DNA from: Vibrio coralliirubri
GTDB taxonomy: Bacteria; Pseudomonadota; Gammaproteobacteria; Enterobacterales; Vibrionaceae
Direction of reading: 5' to 3'
Assembly: GCF_024347375.1 (NCBI RefSeq)
Contig: NZ_AP025470.1
Coordinates: forward strand, 1,922,001-1,986,000
Length of the DNA stretch: 64,000 bases
Below are positions 32,437 to 40,851 of the stretch, in pieces. A program made the position numbers and the translations under genes. The notes beneath the pieces were generated by a model. It saw only the letters and a list, made by a program, of their open reading frames with translations, did no database searches and had not been told where the DNA came from. Numbering within the stretch: position 1 is the stretch's first letter; each line of letters starts with the position of its first letter.

Positions 32437-32853
32437 CTAAAACGCTTTCACCATCTTGGTTAGGCACTTCAATAACACCACTTTCTCGTCTTCATCGATG
32501 TCTTGCGTCAGCTCATTAACCAAATTCAAGTGAAGCTGGTTATGGTGAACGTGGATCTTCTGACCTTCATCAGTTAATGCCACCACAATTGCACGACGAT
32601 CCGTTGGGTGTTCATGGCGTTCAATCAATTCAGCTTTAACCAGCTTTTCGATTTGAACAGTAAGCGTACCCGTGGTGATGCCCAACTTTTCAGCGAGCTC
32701 TTTCATTCTTAACGCGCCATGCATACCAAGTACTTCAATGGTGTGTACTTGAGCCAGGGAGTAACCCGTCTCTTTGACAACAGACTGCTCCCACGAAGAC
32801 ATTTTATCGTAGAACTCAGTCAGTATTTGGTTAAGCTGTTCTATATTTCGCAT
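32437..32853 (-). CDS. MarR-family transcriptional regulator
   Basis: About 138 residues from the ATG at 32853 (MRNIEQLNQ). The open frame upstream lies inside dmeF and has no MarR-like content. Winged helix: LRMKELAEKLGITTGTLTVQIEKLVKAELIE, then the wing HPTDRRAIVVALTDEG. MarR proteins are dimers that usually repress a neighbouring transporter and respond to a small ligand. The start overlaps the dmeF 3' end by 23 bp, so they are co-transcribed. Three TTTGATTG motifs upstream of dmeF are candidate autoregulatory operators. A MarR partner is unusual, since dmeF is more often paired with a DmeR/RcnR-type repressor. Confidence 0.88.
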   Translation of the reverse strand: MRNIEQLNQILTEFYDKMSSWEQSVVKETGYSLAQVHTIEVLGMHGALRMKELAEKLGITTGTLTVQIEKLVKAELIERHEHPTDRRAIVVALTDEGQKIHVHHNQLHLNLVNELTQDIDEDEKVVLLKCLTKMVKAF

Positions 32854-33826
32854 GGTCGTTTGAATGCACTTCAAGAGTAAGATGATTAATCTTATCAAAC
32901 TTGGCGAGCATTTGTTTATATTCAGAGATGGTTTTATCACTGTTTGATTCAAGAGTAATCGCTGCTGAATAGTGATGCCCACTCACCTTCCACATATGGA
33001 AATCAGTGACCGACGCATAAGGCGTTAAGGTTTCGGTCACTGAGTCACGATAATCTTGGTCGATATTCTCATCAAGTAGGATTGGGCTGGTTTGTTTCAT
33101 CAGGTTCATCGTCCACTTGGCAATCACGAATGCGCCAACCATTCCCATTGCTGCATCTAACCAGTTCCAACCGTAAAACTTACCAAATAGCAGGGCAACA
33201 ATCGCAAGCAGCGAAGTTAGAGTATCCGCCAACACATGCATGTAGGCTGCGCGTAGGTTGTGATCATGATGGTGTCCGTGATGCTCACCATGTTTATGAC
33301 TGTGGTCGCTGTCGTGATCATGGCTATGTGAATGACCGTGATTCTTACTATGATTGTGGCCATGCTCGTGTCCGTGATCATGATGGTGGTCGCCAAGTAA
33401 AAACATACTCACCACGTTCACAGTTAAACCAATACAAGCAACGATGATCGCTTCATTGAACTGAATCGCTTGTGGGTTAAACAAGCGATGTACCGATTCC
33501 ACCAGCATCAACAATGCCACAATCCCCAATGCAATCGCGCTGGTGTAGCCCCCTAGCACACTGACTTTACCAGTACCGAAAGAGAAACGTTCGTTCTCGG
33601 CATGTTTCTTCGCATATCGGTATGCAAATAAGGTGATGCCAAACGCCGCAGCATGCGTCCCCATGTGCCAACCATCGGCAAGCAATGCCATCGATCCGTA
33701 AATAGTGCCCGCAACGATTTCGACAACCATGGTAACGACGGTCAATAACAGGACATAGAACGTGCGTTTCTCACCTTGACTGTTATGTGAAGAAAAGTTG
33801 TGTTGATGACGTGTTGGAAAACTCAA
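32831..33826 (-). CDS. dmeF: Cation diffusion facilitator, DmeF-type Co/Ni efflux transporter
   Basis: 331 residues. The six-helix CDF fold has metal-site residues in ALLADGWHMGTHAAA (TM2) and HVLADTLTSLLA (TM5). A very His-rich cytosolic loop (about 146-190) lies between TM4 and TM5. DmeF relatives export Co(II) and Ni(II) using the proton gradient. The starting HQHNF, the FSFGTGKVSVLGGYTSA segment and the His-rich loop match DmeF rather than ZitB/FieF. It is the first gene of the dmeF-marR unit. Confidence 0.9.
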   Translation of the reverse strand: MSFPTRHQHNFSSHNSQGEKRTFYVLLLTVVTMVVEIVAGTIYGSMALLADGWHMGTHAAAFGITLFAYRYAKKHAENERFSFGTGKVSVLGGYTSAIALGIVALLMLVESVHRLFNPQAIQFNEAIIVACIGLTVNVVSMFLLGDHHHDHGHEHGHNHSKNHGHSHSHDHDSDHSHKHGEHHGHHHDHNLRAAYMHVLADTLTSLLAIVALLFGKFYGWNWLDAAMGMVGAFVIAKWTMNLMKQTSPILLDENIDQDYRDSVTETLTPYASVTDFHMWKVSGHHYSAAITLESNSDKTISEYKQMLAKFDKINHLTLEVHSNDHAKYRTA

Positions 33827-33879
33827 AATGGCGTCCTTAGCTGATGTTTGTGGTTAGATTATCGTTGTTAATAAAAACC

Positions 33880-33938
33880 CTTTGATTGACAAGTAATTTG
33901 ACAATCAAAGTAATTAATTGAAATTTAGTTTGATTGCC
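33880..33938. promoter_or_regulatory. Candidate MarR operators upstream of dmeF
   Basis: CTTTGATTG (33880-33888) and its exact complement CAATCAAAG (33902-33910) form a 9-bp inverted repeat with 13 bases between. A third TTTGATTG lies at about 33929-33937. They sit 55-110 bases upstream of the dmeF ATG and look like repressor sites. That the marR product binds them is inferred. Confidence 0.55.
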
Positions 33939-34052
33939 AAACTTTGTCAACGATGAATTTTGAAACTCTGATTTGCGGGACGAATAGTTGATGGTGCGTT
34001 CTAGATTATTCCAGCGCTTATTGATTCAGTAAAAACGAGGCTTTGCAGGGAC

Positions 34053-34076
34053 AAAAAAGCCCACGCGAGGTGGGCT
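34053..34076 (-). terminator. Terminator after the LysR gene
   Basis: AGCCCAC (34058-34064) pairs with GTGGGCT (34070-34076) with a 5-base loop and T6 on the minus strand, 27 bases after the stop. Confidence 0.85.
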
Positions 34077-34102
34077 AATTGAATCAAACTTAATGATTGT
34101 AT

Positions 34103-34975
34103 TTATTTGTTTTGCAATGAAGTGATCTCATCATTCACCCACCCTAACAACTGCTTAGTCGCTTTCGACAACACTTGGTTCTGCCTAACAATATAACCAA
34201 GGCTGGTACTCGAGAAGTTGGTCAATGGTGTCACTTTCGAATGTAGATGCTGCTTGGTGGATACCGCAAACTCAGGCACGATAGCCACACCAAATCCCGC
34301 TTCTGCCCAATCGATTTGAGCGTCGACACTCCCTACTTCCATCACCCTGTAATTGGGGAGATTAAGACTCGGTAAACCTTCATCAATGAAGTCGCGTGTT
34401 CTCGTATCATGGCCTAATAAAATCAAAGTGAGCTCTGCATCAGAGTCTTGGATATCAAACCCATCGCCAAGCGCACACCAAGAAAGCTCTTGCAGCTTAG
34501 TGAAATACAATGACTCGTTGTGTTGTTCTTTGGCGATAACAAAACCAATATCCGCTTGAGCATTTTTAACTAAACTCGATGCCTGAGATGAGGTGGTATT
34601 CAAGAGCGTAAGGTCAATACCGGGATACTGCGCTTTGAACTTCTGGAACGGGCGAATCAACAAGAACCGGGAAATAATGTCACTTACGGCGATGGTTAAC
34701 GTCCCTATTTTAAGGTCGTTAATGGCGTTGAGATCGGCCTGACAAATCTGCAGTTCGAGTAGCGTTCTTTGGCTTGTTTCCAATAGCCGTTCACCCGCTT
34801 GAGTCAATTGAAATGGGCTTCTCTCTATCAATTTTATCCGTGTTTGTTGTTCTAGTTGTTTTAGGTGCAAACTCACATTGGGTTGTGTCATATGCAGTGC
34901 AATGGCCGCTTTCCCGAAATGCTTGTACTCCGCAAGCGTCACAAACGTCTTCAACAAATTAATATCGAGCATCAT
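34103..34975 (-). CDS. LysR-family transcriptional regulator
   Basis: 290 residues. HTH at 1-60 (HFGKAAIALHMTQPNVSLHLKQLE) and a periplasmic-binding-like effector domain (about 90-285). Two adjacent ATG codons (34975 and 34972) follow GAGAGGA; the second has the better spacing. The gene is divergent from purA2 but separated from it by 670 bp of palindromic repeats, so a target cannot be inferred. Confidence 0.88.
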   Translation of the reverse strand: MMLDINLLKTFVTLAEYKHFGKAAIALHMTQPNVSLHLKQLEQQTRIKLIERSPFQLTQAGERLLETSQRTLLELQICQADLNAINDLKIGTLTIAVSDIISRFLLIRPFQKFKAQYPGIDLTLLNTTSSQASSLVKNAQADIGFVIAKEQHNESLYFTKLQELSWCALGDGFDIQDSDAELTLILLGHDTRTRDFIDEGLPSLNLPNYRVMEVGSVDAQIDWAEAGFGVAIVPEFAVSTKQHLHSKVTPLTNFSSTSLGYIVRQNQVLSKATKQLLGWVNDEITSLQNK

Positions 34976-35060
34976 GTCCTCTCTCTCGTGTCACTTATAT
35001 CATTCCCTAAAGTAAAGAATGCCCCATCGTCATTCCCTTCAGTGCAGAATACCCTCACAT

Positions 35061-35152
35061 CGTCATTCCCTACAGTGAGGAACGAACATGATAGGGAATC
35101 TCGCTTATGGTTTGAGATTCCAGATACCTCGTTCCTCGGTTCTGGAATGACG
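35061..35152. repeat. 92-bp palindromic repeat, unit A
   Basis: Ends CGTCATTCC and GGAATGACG are complementary. Inside, GAGGAACGA pairs with TCGTTCCTC and GGAATCTC with GAGATTCC, so the unit can fold into one long three-part hairpin. There is no ORF, so it resembles a REP/MITE-like element. Confidence 0.85.
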
Positions 35153-35241
35153 CCAAGAAATCGAGTCGACTTTAGGTTCGTCACTTCCAGTTGTAAGGTA
35201 CTGCAATCGCGTCACTCTCTACGACGAATTACACCCCACCC

Positions 35242-35333
35242 CGTCATTCCCTACAGCGAGGAACGAACGCGATAGGAAATCTCGCTTGTGGTTTGAGATT
35301 CCAGATTCTTCGTTCCTCGGTTCTGGAATGACG
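35242..35333. repeat. 92-bp palindromic repeat, unit B
   Basis: Same layout as unit A with a few point changes. It begins 181 bp after unit A. Confidence 0.85.
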
Positions 35334-35361
35334 GTTGTTTTTAAGTTTTTGTACCAATTAT

Positions 35362-35453
35362 CGTCATTCCCTACAGTGAGGGACGAACGTGATAGGGAAT
35401 CTCGCTTGTGGTTTGAGATTCCTGATACCTCGTTCCTCGGTTCTGGAATGACG
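35362..35453. repeat. 92-bp palindromic repeat, unit C
   Basis: Begins exactly 120 bp after unit B. The 28-bp spacers after B and after C are similar to each other (both AT-rich, ending in AATTAT), so B-C-D form a tandem repeat of period 120. Confidence 0.85.
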
Positions 35454-35481
35454 GTTATTTTGAAGTTTATCTACTAATTAT

Positions 35482-35527
35482 CGTCATTCCCTACAGTAAG
35501 GAACGAACGTGATAGGGAATCTCGCTG
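35482..35527. repeat. 92-bp palindromic repeat, unit D (5' half only)
   Basis: First half of the unit, 120 bp after unit C, breaking off after TCTCGCT. It lies about 115 bp upstream of the purA2 ATG. Confidence 0.8.
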
Positions 35528-35642
35528 GTAGATTAAGACTTTAAGGATATATGGAATCCTTATCAAGATAATAAAGATAATTAATTTCTCTTATCCACAT
35601 TGTAGGCCTAACATAATTTCTCAATCAGTTAGGAGAAAAATT

Positions 35643-36902
35643 ATGCCATCTATCGTTGTTGTGGGCGCAAACTGGGGTGATGAAGGCAAAGGCCGCATCG
35701 TCGATTTTTTAGCAGACCAAGCTTCTGCTAGCATTCGTTTTCAAGGCGGAAACAATGCAGGTCATACTGTGGTAAATGACTTCGGTACATTCAAACTGCA
35801 CCAACTACCTAGTGGTATTTTTAATCCTGATTGTACGGCGGTTCTTGGCCCTGGCATGGTGATCAGCCCAGCTGCGCTAACTGAAGAAATTGCAGAAGTA
35901 CAAGCGGCTGGCATCAAAGTGAAAATGGCGATCTCCGATCGTGCAACACTGTGCCTGCCTTTGCATGCTCTTGAAGATACGCTTGAAGAAGAGCGTTTGG
36001 GCGATGGCGCATACGGTTCAACACGTCAAGGTATTGCACCAGCGTACGGCGATCGCGTAATGAAGAAAGGCATTCTTGTCGGTTGGTTGAATCAACCTGA
36101 AATTTTAGAGCAACGCATTCAATTCCTACTTGATTGGAAGATGCCTCAGCTTAAAGCGCTCTACCCTCAATGTGACTTCTCTCAGACTGCTTCTGAAATG
36201 ACAGAGTGGCTACTTGAAGTAACTAAAGCGTGGCGCCCGTTCATCTGCAACGTAACTGAGCCGCTTAAAGCACTGCAATCACAAGACGCAAACCTACTGT
36301 TTGAAGCTCAGTTAGGCGCAGGTCGCGACCTTGTTTACGGTGAATACCCTTGGACAACGTCTTCGAATGTAACTGCAGCTTATGCAGGCATTGGTAGCGG
36401 TTTACCTGCCCTTCGCCCTGAGCGTGTTATTGCTGTTGCTAAATCATTCAGCTCGTCTGTTGGTACGGGCACGCTAGTAACAGCAATGGAAGAGCAAGAC
36501 AGCTTCCGAGAAAGCTCTAACGAATACGGTGCAACAACAGGCCGCCCACGTGATATGGGTTACTTTGATGCAGTAGCAACTCGCAACGGTGTAGACCTGC
36601 AAGCTGCGACTGAAATCGCACTGACTAAGATCGATTGCCTGTCTGGTTTGTCTGAACTTAAGATCTGTACTGCGTACTCAGGTGAACATACTGAGAACCC
36701 AATTTGGCCGCAAACGGCTGAATTAAAACCTGTTTATGAAGATATGGCTGGCTGGGATGAAGACATCACGGGTTGCCGCACGTTTGAGAGCCTTCCTCAA
36801 GCAGCGCAAGATTACGTGACTCGCATCGAAGAGTTGATGGGTGTTCCAATCGTGATGGTATCGGTAGGCCCAGAGCGCGAGCAAATGATCATTCGCGCTT
36901 AG
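35643..36902 (+). CDS. purA2: Adenylosuccinate synthetase paralogue (PurA2)
   Basis: 419 residues. Couples IMP and aspartate with GTP to form adenylosuccinate in AMP synthesis. GTP/IMP motif GANWGDEGKG (catalytic Asp13) and GGNNAGHT (His41-type) are kept, as are YGSTRQGIAPAYGDR and SSSVGTGTLVTAM. The usual FEGAQG loop is replaced by FEAQLGAGRD. This sequence type corresponds to the second PurA found in Vibrio and Photobacterium, beside the normal PurA encoded elsewhere. Asp13 is present, so it is unlike phage PurZ, where this residue is changed. Start ATG with AGGAGAAA upstream. Ends at its own terminator. Confidence 0.92.
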   Translation: MPSIVVVGANWGDEGKGRIVDFLADQASASIRFQGGNNAGHTVVNDFGTFKLHQLPSGIFNPDCTAVLGPGMVISPAALTEEIAEVQAAGIKVKMAISDRATLCLPLHALEDTLEEERLGDGAYGSTRQGIAPAYGDRVMKKGILVGWLNQPEILEQRIQFLLDWKMPQLKALYPQCDFSQTASEMTEWLLEVTKAWRPFICNVTEPLKALQSQDANLLFEAQLGAGRDLVYGEYPWTTSSNVTAAYAGIGSGLPALRPERVIAVAKSFSSSVGTGTLVTAMEEQDSFRESSNEYGATTGRPRDMGYFDAVATRNGVDLQAATEIALTKIDCLSGLSELKICTAYSGEHTENPIWPQTAELKPVYEDMAGWDEDITGCRTFESLPQAAQDYVTRIEELMGVPIVMVSVGPEREQMIIRA

Positions 36903-36933
36903 TTTAGAAGACGACAAGATCGACATATACATC

Positions 36934-36958
36934 AAAGCCCACGCTCGTGGGCTTTTTT
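36934..36958 (+). terminator. Terminator after purA2
   Basis: AAAGCCCACG pairs with CGTGGGCTTT, followed by T-run (36953-36958), 32 bases after the stop. Confidence 0.88.
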
Positions 36959-36975
36959 ACGCCTGTCACAAACAT

Positions 36976-37917
36976 CTAAATCTTGTTTTTCTTATTGAGG
37001 TACATGTTTTCATCGGACGACTTTATTAGATTAATGATATTGAAGCTTCGAGAGTCAGCAATACCACAACCATATGAAAAGCCGAGTGAAACCTCATCAT
37101 CACAGCGAAAGCCTTCAATGAAATCTTGGAATTCAGCGTGAATTTTTTTGACCAACTCACGTGCAAAACCCGGCTCTTCAGAGTGTATGACGACAATGAA
37201 TTCATCACCGCCAACTCTCGCCGATATCGTGTTGTACTTTGAATTATTTTTTATGCATGACGCAAAGCCAGATATGTAATCATCACCTTTAAAGTGACCA
37301 TACGTATCATTGATGTATTTCAGGTTATCCAAATCAAAATACAAACAAACAACCTCTCCATCGCTGATGTTTGCTTTGTTGAATTCATGGAAAAAGCCCC
37401 TTCGATTAAGCAGCGTCGTCATGATATCAAAGTGACTGTTTTTGTATAAAATCCGGCTCTCTTCTTTTAGCAAGATTTCAGAACGCAATAGAGTCGATAT
37501 GTTCTCAATCAAGTTAACTTGGCTTTCGGTATACGTTGTTGGGCTTAAATCAAACACCAAGAGCACCGCAAACACTTCTTCATCTATATCCCTAACAGGA
37601 ACCCCGCAAAAAGACTTATAGGCATCCTTACCATTCGCAGAAACGGAATCACCACCAGCGTGACCACTCAAATAGACCGTGCGATTTTCGTTATGCACAT
37701 ACTCACAAAAGAGGCTAATTTTGCTCTTATGTTGGTTGCACGATATGTTTGACGAGCTCCACACACTCTCAGAACCAGAGCAACTCAAATCAGAGATCAT
37801 GATGATGCCCGCATTCGATGCGTCCATTATGTCTCGTATGTTATCCAATATAGATACCCAGGTATCGACATCGATATTTCTTTGCATCCCTTCAGAAGAG
37901 AACTTATCAAAAAGCAT
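36976..37917 (-). CDS. GAF-like sensor diguanylate cyclase (GGDEF)
   Basis: 313 residues, no membrane segment. The N-terminal half (about 15-155) resembles a GAF sensor (SFCGVPVRDIDEEVFAVLLVFD). The GGDEF domain (about 160-310) has FDLDNLKYINDTYGHFKGDD and the canonical GGDEF at 236-240, so it should make c-di-GMP. No RxxD inhibitory motif is seen just upstream. It lies between purA2 and the tad operon on the tad strand, about 160 bp after the operon's last gene. A role in Tad-dependent attachment is possible but unproven. Confidence 0.9.
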   Translation of the reverse strand: MLFDKFSSEGMQRNIDVDTWVSILDNIRDIMDASNAGIIMISDLSCSGSESVWSSSNISCNQHKSKISLFCEYVHNENRTVYLSGHAGGDSVSANGKDAYKSFCGVPVRDIDEEVFAVLLVFDLSPTTYTESQVNLIENISTLLRSEILLKEESRILYKNSHFDIMTTLLNRRGFFHEFNKANISDGEVVCLYFDLDNLKYINDTYGHFKGDDYISGFASCIKNNSKYNTISARVGGDEFIVVIHSEEPGFARELVKKIHAEFQDFIEGFRCDDEVSLGFSYGCGIADSRSFNIINLIKSSDENMYLNKKNKI

Positions 37918-38076
37918 TAATATTTCTTTAGTATCAGACAGTTAAACTTAATCGAACATTCATTAGTATACGTTGTAACAAAAATCCCAAGAGCGACAAT
38001 CTAGGACGGTTATTACCTAGTACTAAGCAACAACCAAGCACTAAGTAAGAACCAAGCAACAACCAAACCCTACATC

Positions 38077-38715
38077 CTAATTTTCTAAGTCAGCGGCCTC
38101 GTTCGCAGAGGCCCAAATTTCTGAGCGTCGATTCTTGGCTCTACCCTCTGGCGTTGCGTTAGACGCGATAGGTTCACTTTCACCAAATGAACGAATAACA
38201 AGGCGATTTTTCTCGACACCGTCAGCGATTAAGCCATCCGACGTCGTAAGCGCTCTTTGCATGCCCAGCGCTTGGTTATAACCTTCTGCGCCTGTGCTAT
38301 CCGTGTGGCCATCAACCGTAATTGAACTTCCGTTAGCCTTCAGTTCACCTGCGAGCTGACTCAATGCTTTGCTGCCCATCGGCGTTAAGTTGTGTTGATC
38401 AAAACCAAAATGAAGACGGGCCAACAACCCTTGATGCTCTTGGTTACTGATCCAAGTCTTACAGCCGGATTGGTTCGTACTTAGATTAGATTGACCTGCC
38501 AAGGCTTGTTTTAACTCACTGCTATCAGACTGCTGCTCAATTTGTAAAAAGCCCTGTCTGTGTTGCGCGATACCCACGACATCATCAACCCTAACACTGT
38601 ATTGATATTCACTGAACGCAGTGTCGCAATAGACATTGATGCCTTCTTCCGCATGGGCGATAAGGCTAAATTGCAATGTCGATATGACGATTGAACCGAT
38701 CATTAACTTTTTCAT
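38077..38715 (-). CDS. OmpA-family peptidoglycan-binding protein at the end of the tad operon
   Basis: 212 residues. Signal peptide 1-22 (cut after AHA). A unique middle part with Cys residues is followed by an OmpA C-terminal domain (about 95-205): LHFGFDQHNLTP, VDGHTDSTGAEGYN and SFGESEPIA. Such domains bind peptidoglycan and anchor envelope machines. It begins 8 bp after tadG, so it is the last gene of the operon. OmpA-type genes are seen in other Vibrio tad loci, but not in the original Aggregatibacter set. Confidence 0.87.
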   Translation of the reverse strand: MKKLMIGSIVISTLQFSLIAHAEEGINVYCDTAFSEYQYSVRVDDVVGIAQHRQGFLQIEQQSDSSELKQALAGQSNLSTNQSGCKTWISNQEHQGLLARLHFGFDQHNLTPMGSKALSQLAGELKANGSSITVDGHTDSTGAEGYNQALGMQRALTTSDGLIADGVEKNRLVIRSFGESEPIASNATPEGRAKNRRSEIWASANEAADLEN

Positions 38716-38723
38716 ATTTTCCT

Positions 38724-40286
38724 CTAGTACAACTTAGTGATTCCGCTTGTTTTCGAGCCTTTACGGATGAGTTCTTCTATCTTTTCAATCAATTCATCGA
38801 GGTTAGATACATCGATGATGTCTTCATCAGAATCCACAACACAGTCTTGAAAACCACTTTGTTGAGACGCTCGAAAATCGATACCAATAACACCTATGTA
38901 TAAGCCGGGTATCTCCTCTCTTGCTTTGTCACACATGCCTCGGTCGACAAGCCCTTTGAGGATGCCGTTATTAGGGCTTTCCTGTCCGTCGCTCAAAATC
39001 AGTAGCATCTTGATTTTCTTGTTGTAAGCCTGTTGTTCTTCTTGATCGGAACTGTTCGGGTCACCATCATGGAGAACTTGAGAGCCTCTCAAAATGCCCT
39101 GAAACGCCGCTGTACCTCCGTCTGCCCACATCGAGTTAATCGGGTCTAAATCTGATAGCTTGTTCGATAGCTGAATGTTGGAAAACTGCGATGAATTTGA
39201 AGAACCATGCGCGTTGAATAGTTTTGCTCCACTCACACCATAGAAATCAGGCTTTAACCCTGACTTGTCAGTAAACATCGTCGACACTGATGTCGATAAA
39301 TCTACATAGTTATAAACATCGGCAACGGCGTAACGATCTGCATTGATTACATCCCTTATGCGTTTAGCGTATTTTTGATTGTCCGCCTTTGGATTTGAAC
39401 AATATGATTGCCAATTAGCACAATTGAGCACCTGATTCTGCGAATACGTACGCCAGTAATCCCAATCAACATCGTTGTAGGAATAAGGTGATACGTTCGT
39501 TTTATAGTTGTCTTTGTAGCTCAACTGGCTTGTAGCCCGCGCTTGATTTCCCGAGACGATTTCCCTCGTTCGAACGTTAAAAGGCACAAAGCCCACTCGG
39601 TTAAGCAGTTTGTCTCCAGTGGTATCTTCACCCGGCTCATCACATACGTCTTTCAATTCTCCATCGACATTCTCTTGTTCAATCGATGTGCAAAGAATTT
39701 TGCTGGATATTTCATCGATGGCCGTTTTCAGATCGTCGATTTTTATGTGTCTACTTGAACCCCACCTTTCGTTCATTGAACCGGAAAAGTCCGACACAAA
39801 AACAATGTCGATGTTGTTATCACCTAAGTAAACCGGGTACTTTCTCGCTAACGAGCGTCCCGCTAAGTCTTGCTGCTGATCAAAAGACGGAATAAAGCTG
39901 CTCGCAAACCAAGAGTCGTGTGTCGTCTTGGCATTCACTGTGTATTGGATGTATTCAAGAACTCCTGCACCCTCGTCTTCTGCTTGGTAAAAACGGTCTG
40001 CAGAAAGGTTGGTTGATTTAATGTCCCGCACATAGTTTTCGACATATTTGGTTGCTAGCCTACCAGCCTGATCTTGTTGATCTTCAATGGTCACCGCTAT
40101 CGCCGCTGCCTCTGCTGAATCCCTTAATCGGCTGGTCTCTTGAACATAACGTGTGCCTTCAACCGCCCAAAAAGTCATGCCCATAATCGGAACAAGCAAT
40201 AAGCCCATCCAAACCGCAGCCACCCCCTGTTGTCTTTGGAGGCTGAAATGCTGGCGATTGATATGACGGTCATGCTGGATTTTCAT
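38724..40286 (-). CDS. tadG: TadG, minor pseudopilin-like protein with VWA domain
   Basis: 520 residues. One N-terminal membrane segment (GVAAVWMGLLLVPIMGMTFWAVEG). A TadG-type N-terminal domain is followed by a von Willebrand A domain with the metal motif FVSDFSGSMNE (DxSxS) and LILSDGQESPNNG. VWA-containing TadG proteins are thought to contact surfaces or organise pilus assembly in the periplasm. The gene follows tadF with a 4-bp gap. Confidence 0.88.
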   Translation of the reverse strand: MKIQHDRHINRQHFSLQRQQGVAAVWMGLLLVPIMGMTFWAVEGTRYVQETSRLRDSAEAAAIAVTIEDQQDQAGRLATKYVENYVRDIKSTNLSADRFYQAEDEGAGVLEYIQYTVNAKTTHDSWFASSFIPSFDQQQDLAGRSLARKYPVYLGDNNIDIVFVSDFSGSMNERWGSSRHIKIDDLKTAIDEISSKILCTSIEQENVDGELKDVCDEPGEDTTGDKLLNRVGFVPFNVRTREIVSGNQARATSQLSYKDNYKTNVSPYSYNDVDWDYWRTYSQNQVLNCANWQSYCSNPKADNQKYAKRIRDVINADRYAVADVYNYVDLSTSVSTMFTDKSGLKPDFYGVSGAKLFNAHGSSNSSQFSNIQLSNKLSDLDPINSMWADGGTAAFQGILRGSQVLHDGDPNSSDQEEQQAYNKKIKMLLILSDGQESPNNGILKGLVDRGMCDKAREEIPGLYIGVIGIDFRASQQSGFQDCVVDSDEDIIDVSNLDELIEKIEELIRKGSKTSGITKLY

Positions 40287-40290
40287 TTCA

Positions 40291-40851
40291 TTATCTCCCA
40301 GGCATTATTGAAGATGAGCCAATCTTAACTGTGGTACTGGTGCCACCGTTGAAGAAGGGTTTGAACCAAGAACTTTGCTCTTCACAGAGGCTGATTCGGT
40401 ACAGTGGATAAACAACGCCCTTCTCTACCGGAGCCAGATCTGCATGCGCGAGAATCGAATCCGTTTGGCAATTTAAACTTCTATATTTGCTGGATGTGAA
40501 CTCAGCGACATTCGTTTTATTGGTCAACGACTCAATCTTGATCGCCACACTGTCTACTGGTGTATTGAGCATTCGGCTTGCCACTTTCGTCATCTCTAGT
40601 AGCTCAGTGTTAGTCACGGCTAAGTTCTTTCCTGCCAACACATCGGCTTCAAAATAACGAGTACGCTCTTTGATAACATTGACTAACGCAAAGCTGGATC
40701 GGTCAAGCTTGGCACGGGCGAGCAACTGATAGCTCAAGTCCGCTCCAAACAGATAAACGCCCCATAAGGCCACAAGAATGAAAACTAGCTCAATGGTGTA
40801 CGAACCTTGCTGGCGCATTTTAGAAAGCACACGTTGTTTACGGAGCGTCAT
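40291..40851 (-). CDS. tadF: TadF pseudopilin
   Basis: 186 residues. The N-terminus has a prepilin-like cleavage site QQG/SYTIELVF (after Gly16, Glu at +5) and one hydrophobic helix, followed by a periplasmic domain with two Cys. TadE/TadF are minor pilins cut by TadV and needed for pilus assembly. Overlaps tadE by 14 bp. Confidence 0.85.
   Translation of the reverse strand: MTLRKQRVLSKMRQQGSYTIELVFILVALWGVYLFGADLSYQLLARAKLDRSSFALVNVIKERTRYFEADVLAGKNLAVTNTELLEMTKVASRMLNTPVDSVAIKIESLTNKTNVAEFTSSKYRSLNCQTDSILAHADLAPVEKGVVYPLYRISLCEEQSSWFKPFFNGGTSTTVKIGSSSIMPGR

Larger units (their letters stand above)
34976..35642. other. Repeat-filled 667-bp region between LysR and purA2
   Basis: The region is dominated by three full and one partial copies of a 92-bp palindromic unit (listed separately) plus worn remnants near 34999-35060. 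The last 100 bases are the purA2 promoter region with ribosome site AGGAGAAA. Open frames through this block are repeat artefacts. Confidence 0.75.

Noticed and set aside
32219-32440. 73-codon frame between the chemoreceptor and marR
   Set aside because: It overlaps the marR terminator and 3' end, has no ribosome site and resembles no family.
34865-35477. Open frames over the repeat array (for example 34865-35275 and 35286-35477)
   Set aside because: They run antisense to LysR or through the palindromic units, encode the repeat itself several times and have no ribosome sites.
35061-35527. CRISPR-like spaced repeats
   Set aside because: The units are 92 bp, palindromic and unevenly spaced (181 then 120 bp). 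The spacers resemble each other and there are no cas genes, so this is a palindromic repeat family.
35643-36902. Phage PurZ (Z-genome) enzyme
   Set aside because: The catalytic Asp of GDEGKG is present and no phage or partner Z-pathway genes are nearby. The sequence matches the Vibrio PurA2 type.
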